From assembly GCA_022264855.1 (NCBI GenBank), contig JABYQU010000039.1:124001-188000 (forward strand): a stretch of DNA of 64,000 nucleotides, given 5' to 3'. Under the pieces are notes generated by a model. It was not told the origin of the DNA. It ran no database searches and was given only the letters and a program-made list of their open reading frames with translations. Numbering within the stretch: the first letter of the stretch is position 1; each line of letters opens with the position of its first letter. Shown here in pieces: positions 59,560 through 64,000 of the stretch. Source of the stretch: Lenzites betulinus (lineage: Eukaryota; Basidiomycota; Agaricomycetes; Polyporales; Polyporaceae). The translations under genes and the position numbers were made by a program.

Positions 59560-62500
59560 ATGGGCCAAGCCAACTCACGCAACTCAACGTCTCCTCCCTC
59601 CGTATCGCGCCCACAGCCCCCTCCCTCATCCCATTCTGCCTTCTCATCCTCGAGCCAATCTGCTCTCCGAGATATCGTAGACACTCCGAGCACCTCAACC
59701 CCACCTTCCACAAAGACTTCACAGCGCTCTTCGGTCCGGCGGAGTGTCCGCACCTTCCTCCGCCCACGTACTCAGTCCGACAGCCCTTCTCCATCCGCCT
59801 CTCATCAGATCCCCCCCTTCCGCAAACGATGGAGGTCCTCGAAGAGATTCTCCAAAGCACCCGCTTCTTTGCCCAACCTTTCAGAGGCCTTTCATGAGTC
59901 TGACAGACCTCCCGCTGCCGCTGCAGCTGCTGTCGATGCCAATCTCCTGGCAGTGGACGAACAGCCTATCGCCACGTCGTCTTCGGGTGCTCCCGTTCAG
60001 TCACTGATACTACCAACATCGTGCCCTGCCGTACCCCATTTGTCTCACGCGGAGTCGTCGCCTGGGTTGGACACCGAGGCATTGCCAACAGGCGACTGTC
60101 ATGCCAGCCAGAACCACGTCAGTGCAACCGTTGTAGAGCAATCGTCTCCTCCCAAGACAGACATGGCGAAACCCGATACTCCCACTCAGTTCTTGGAACC
60201 CCATGAGAATGCGCACGAAATCGAGCGCGAGATCAATGACTTTCTGCTCGAGCGCCCTCGACAAGACAGTCTCTTCGTTGAGGGAAGCTCGCAAGACGGC
60301 CAGATCTCCGACGCACCCGAGTCGTCGCCCATCATTTCGCCTACCCCGCTCTCGGAGGCAGCAGGAGCTGCCGAACCCCAGACGCAAAGCCCACGCCACT
60401 TCCCGCCCCCGGGGACACTCGTCGTGGTACAGGGTGTCGTGAACACGAGTGACAACCCTGCGAGTGCCCCATCCGCCCCTTCGGGGCGGGCTACCAGGCC
60501 GCCATCGGCGGTGAATCCAGCCCCGGCAATGAACACCTCGGCCCGTCGATCGTCATCTTTACCTCGGGCGTTGGTGCAGCCAGAGGAGCGTCAGTCCGCA
60601 AGAAGTAGACTGTCTGCTTTGCTTCCCAGACCAACGAGCATGCTACGGCGACGCTCCTCGATATCTGATCCGAGCGCAGATGCGTCTCACTCCTCGCACT
60701 CGACGTCGGACCTCTCTAGCTCTGCTTTCGAGAGCGCCGCGTCGTCCGACTCGCTGGCCGATACGTCTGACCCCTCGTCAGGTCCCGCCACGGAGGCACG
60801 CTTGGGCGAAGAAGGCGACTCCCGTTCTCGCCCGCTGTCCCCTGGCAGCATTGACGTCTTGGGAACACTTCTAAGGTGCGTCCCAATGCTAGATGTCTAA
60901 CACCTAAATTTATACCAGGCCTGCTAGTGTCGCGGCCGCAGCAACCGCGGCGTCCCTCTTCTCGCCCAGCCTCGGATTTCAAGCTAATTCTGACCCCAAT
61001 GCTCCAACACAACCACCTCCGGCTATTCCTCGTCCCATGTCGCCCACACCTACTGCAGGCCTTGGTGGCGGTCCGGGATTCCACGTAGCTCCCGAGTACG
61101 GGTCCGATCCTGCGGCGCCGGCCTCCCCCGCGCCGTCTCCTACACCTCAGCAGCGTGATGGCCGGGAGCGTATCCGCAACGTATGGGAAAACTTCCGTGA
61201 CCGTCTGGGACTCAACCGCAACGCCGCACCTCAAGGAAGCGGAGGAGCCTTATCGCAAACGGAGGATGGCGGAAATATGCGGCCAGGCGAGATTATGCTG
61301 GCGGAGATGGCAAGAGCCCTCAATGTCGGCCTCGGGTTGACCGGCGACGGTGCGAACGCGGGCCCTACGGAAACACACTCTGAACGCACTGAAGGTGGCC
61401 AAACCCACGGCGTTCGACCACCGGAAGCTTCCCCCTCCACAAGACCCCCACCGCCGGAGGATAGCTTCGAACGGTTCTTGCTCGACCTTCAAGCTGACCT
61501 CCGGGTCGCACTTTCTGAGTCTGGTACGGGTGGTCCCACGGCCTCAACTTCTGCGTCGAGCCCCGGCAACGACGAAGCACCCGTTGGGTCGGGCAGTCCC
61601 GACGCTGTGGATAGTACTGATGTCGAGGCGCGGTCGTCATCCCCGTCTAGCGACGTTGAGGAGCTGCCGCCCCTCGACGATATCTGCGATCCTGACGTTG
61701 ATGACTATGACGAGACGGATCTGGGAGATCAAACGTCCACTCGTATCGCCACGCCCATGCCCTCTGGACGCGAACTTCCCAATCGCAGCCATCAGCCCAT
61801 CCCTGGCAGTAGCCGCATGCAGGACGACGAACGCGGGGAAGCCGAACGGAGGCCCCCAGGCATCCATTTGTGGCGTCTGTACCGCTTCCGGCCGATCCAT
61901 GCGACCCAAATTGCGGGACACGCCGTGACCACGACTCCTCCTACCGCTGCTGGGTTCCCACAGAGCTCTGCCCCCGTCCCCATTCCCCCTCCCCCTCTGC
62001 GCAGGCGGAGGGGTTGTCGCATCCCCTATCGGAATTTGACGTTCCAGCAGGGCTACCGCCACCGTTTGCATCGACATCGCCATCATCGAACGCGTCAGCA
62101 GAGCCAGACGGTGCGGAGTCCCCGTCGTCCGCGCCCCCCGCGACCGACCCCAACACTAACATGGTAGTGCCCGTCATCGTCGTCGGGCTGCAATCTGTCG
62201 AAATGGGACAAGTACAAGGGCACGCGCAGGGACACGCACCGCATCAGCAACATCACAATCATCCCCACCACCATGAGCCCGAGGACGCACCGCTGCACGA
62301 GGCGGACGACTGGGCGTCGGGACGGCTGGACGATAGCAGCTTCCGATCGGGTGGCGCGTCGAGCGTCGACCAGGTGGGCGATGGGACGTCGCGCGGGCGT
62401 AGCTGGCAGTCGCGCGCTGCGAATGCTTTGCGGAACCTCAGGCCGGGGCGGCGAACCGCGCAAGGCGGGCAGCAGGCGGCGGAGAGCACGGGCTCGCGGA

Positions 62501-63129
62501 CGTTCTTGATCTACGTCATCGGAGGTGCGTCGATGTGTGCGATATGTGGTCATGGGCCTATTTTTGCTGATGCCTTTGCGCCTGCAGGTTATTATCCTCC
62601 CAACCATCACATGGTCACCGGCCCAGATAACCTCGACTCGTACGAGGCATTGTGGTACGTGCTGTTGTTGCCTTTACGAGGTGTATGCGGCTAATAGGGC
62701 ACACTGCAGGGAACTTGCGGAGCTGCTCGGACAAGTCAAGCCGCAGGTCGCGACGAGGGAGGACATCGAGAAGTCGGACCTCGAGACGATCAAGTACACG
62801 GAACTTGGCTTGTACGAACGCGAAGGAAGGGTTGCCTCAAATTGTGTCGATCGAGTATGTGCTGCACGTCAAGATCCACTGTTCCTGCGTCACTGACCTT
62901 GGTTCTCTAGTGTCTGATCTGCCTGGACGACTACCAGCCTGAAGACGACGTGCGCCTGATGCACTGCCGGCATGCCTTCCACAAGGAATGTGTCGACAAA
63001 TGGATGCAGGTAGGGCGCAACAACTGCCCAGCGTGCCGGACCAAGGTGAGCGTGCCCAGGCGGCTAGACGCGATTACCGTAGCTCATGGTTAACAGGGCG
63101 TTTCCACCGCTGACGAGCTCGTGCCTTGA
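59560..63129 (+). CDS. Large RING-H2 protein, probable E3 ubiquitin ligase
   Basis: Seven exons, 59560-60875, 60919-61924, 62005-62524, 62588-62654, 62710-62854, 62911-63045 and 63097-63129, encode 1,073 residues. The C-terminal RING-H2 finger (about 1019-1063) reads CLICLDDY, MHCRHAFHKECVDKWM, CPAC, the full C3H2C3 set, which normally recruits an E2 ubiquitin-conjugating enzyme. Nearly all the preceding 900 residues are disordered, rich in Ser, Pro, Asp and Glu, with a His-rich run near 62240. MGQANSRNS at the N-terminus fits an N-myristoylation site. A conserved block before the RING (YYPPNHHMVTGPDNLDSYEA, then KYTELGLYEREGRVASNC) is typical of agaricomycete homologues. The 80-nt intron at 61925-62004 is required to restore the frame; its donor GTGACC is weak. 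Confidence 0.88.
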
Positions 63130-64000
63130 AGACTTCATACTCCCGCCCCTTGCTTCTCATCCCTCACACGGACGATATCCCATTGTCAAGCCACTGACCT
63201 CCCACCCGCTCCCCCTCTCATTTATCGATCTCCTGCTGTTATCGCATCGTTGTCCCCGTTCCTTCCCACCCTCCATGTGTAGCATTCACGCCCGCTTTCC
63301 CCGTGCATCCTTCGGTCGCCGCTTTCCGCCTGGTCCTACGTACTTCCGGAAAAGCTATTGTCTCGCCAGATGCTGTGTACATTATCTTAGGATAGAGATA
63401 TACATAGGTCTTCTCCTGCTGTACTTGTGGGGAGTCCCGGAAAGGTTTCTGAGCAAGCGGATGCAACCGTGTATGTGGACGGTCACGAAGAAGCCGCCCG
63501 CTGGCGCGCAAGGCTGCGAGCGTCGACGGAGGTCACGCAGGTCGTTGCTTCATCCATAATAACAAGCAACATTCTGATTCTGGGAGGCGATCCCCCTGTT
63601 TGCAAAATCCCCGCGAGCTTTGAGTTGTTGTATTCTGTAAAAAGCACAGAATGTCGAGTCCGTTATGAGCTCAGTCGGCTGTCGCACTGTACAATATCTA
63701 ATGCAAGTATCATTGGGGCGTTATAGACGTCTCCACGTGCCAGCCAGGCGCCGCGTCAGCGGGTGTAACTGTAAGCGCCCTCTGTAAATGCTAATCAAAC
63801 ATACTCACTTACCACGATAACCACGGCGTTCGGAAGGGGAATTGTACTCACTGGATATATTCTAGGAGCCTCTTGGAGGTGCGCGGTTTATGCGCTCAAT
63901 AGGCTCGAGAGTGTAAGGCAGATAGATGTTCCTACTGAGTGCGAGCCTGTGCGATCTCAACTTCGTTCAACGCCCTACTACTCGGCAAGGTCGTCCTAGT
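63130..64000. other. Right edge, no recognised gene
   Basis: Contains the 3' end of the RING gene and intergenic DNA. Open frames here show no coding features. Confidence 0.4.

Overview
The window is nuclear DNA of a basidiomycete fungus, most likely an agaricomycete (inference). All genes are cut by many short introns (about 45-90 nt) with fungal-type donors and CTRAC-like branch points. The region carries four FunK1-type kinases, a family expanded in Agaricomycetes, beside a chitin synthase, an EB1 protein and an F-box protein. All gene models below were built by hand from reading frame, splice signals and family conservation. In every multi-exon model except the F-box gene the exon lengths sum to a whole number of codons and the junctions are well supported.

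Layout. 0.6-3.5 kb holds an MFS monocarboxylate-type transporter (MCT1) in one arm of a 2.9 kb inverted duplication; the other arm, with MCT2, lies at 39.95-42.9 kb. 3.7-8.7 kb holds FunK1 kinase A and a histidine acid phosphatase. 9.1-9.8 kb holds a small unknown gene, followed by a gene-poor stretch to 13.9 kb. 13.9-18.0 kb is a tandem pair of related transporters (MCT3, MCT4). 18.1-21.7 kb holds two paralogous single-pass membrane proteins. Then come EB1 (22.2 kb), an F-box protein (24.2 kb), a small unknown protein (26.2 kb), a 19-exon chitin synthase (27.2-31.1 kb), a 22-exon amino-acid permease (31.8-35.1 kb) and a multi-pass membrane protein (37.0-38.8 kb). 45-56.5 kb is the kinase cluster: FunK1 B, a decayed phosphatase fragment, FunK1 C, a MYND-finger protein and FunK1 D. 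The right end has a Vip1-like RNA-binding protein, a short inverted repeat and a 1,073-residue RING-H2 protein.

The genes do not form one pathway. The left third and the 40-51 kb region share ancestry: transporter, kinase and phosphatase tail recur in both, but the transporter is inverted and the second phosphatase is a relic. The four kinase genes keep identical intron phases and a shared upstream DNA module, so they probably share regulation.

The most unusual observation is in the chitin synthase. Its frame can be kept only if a single nucleotide (27647) is spliced in as its own exon between two ordinary introns. I found no convincing tRNA or rRNA gene and no CRISPR array or intact transposon; these were looked for by eye only.
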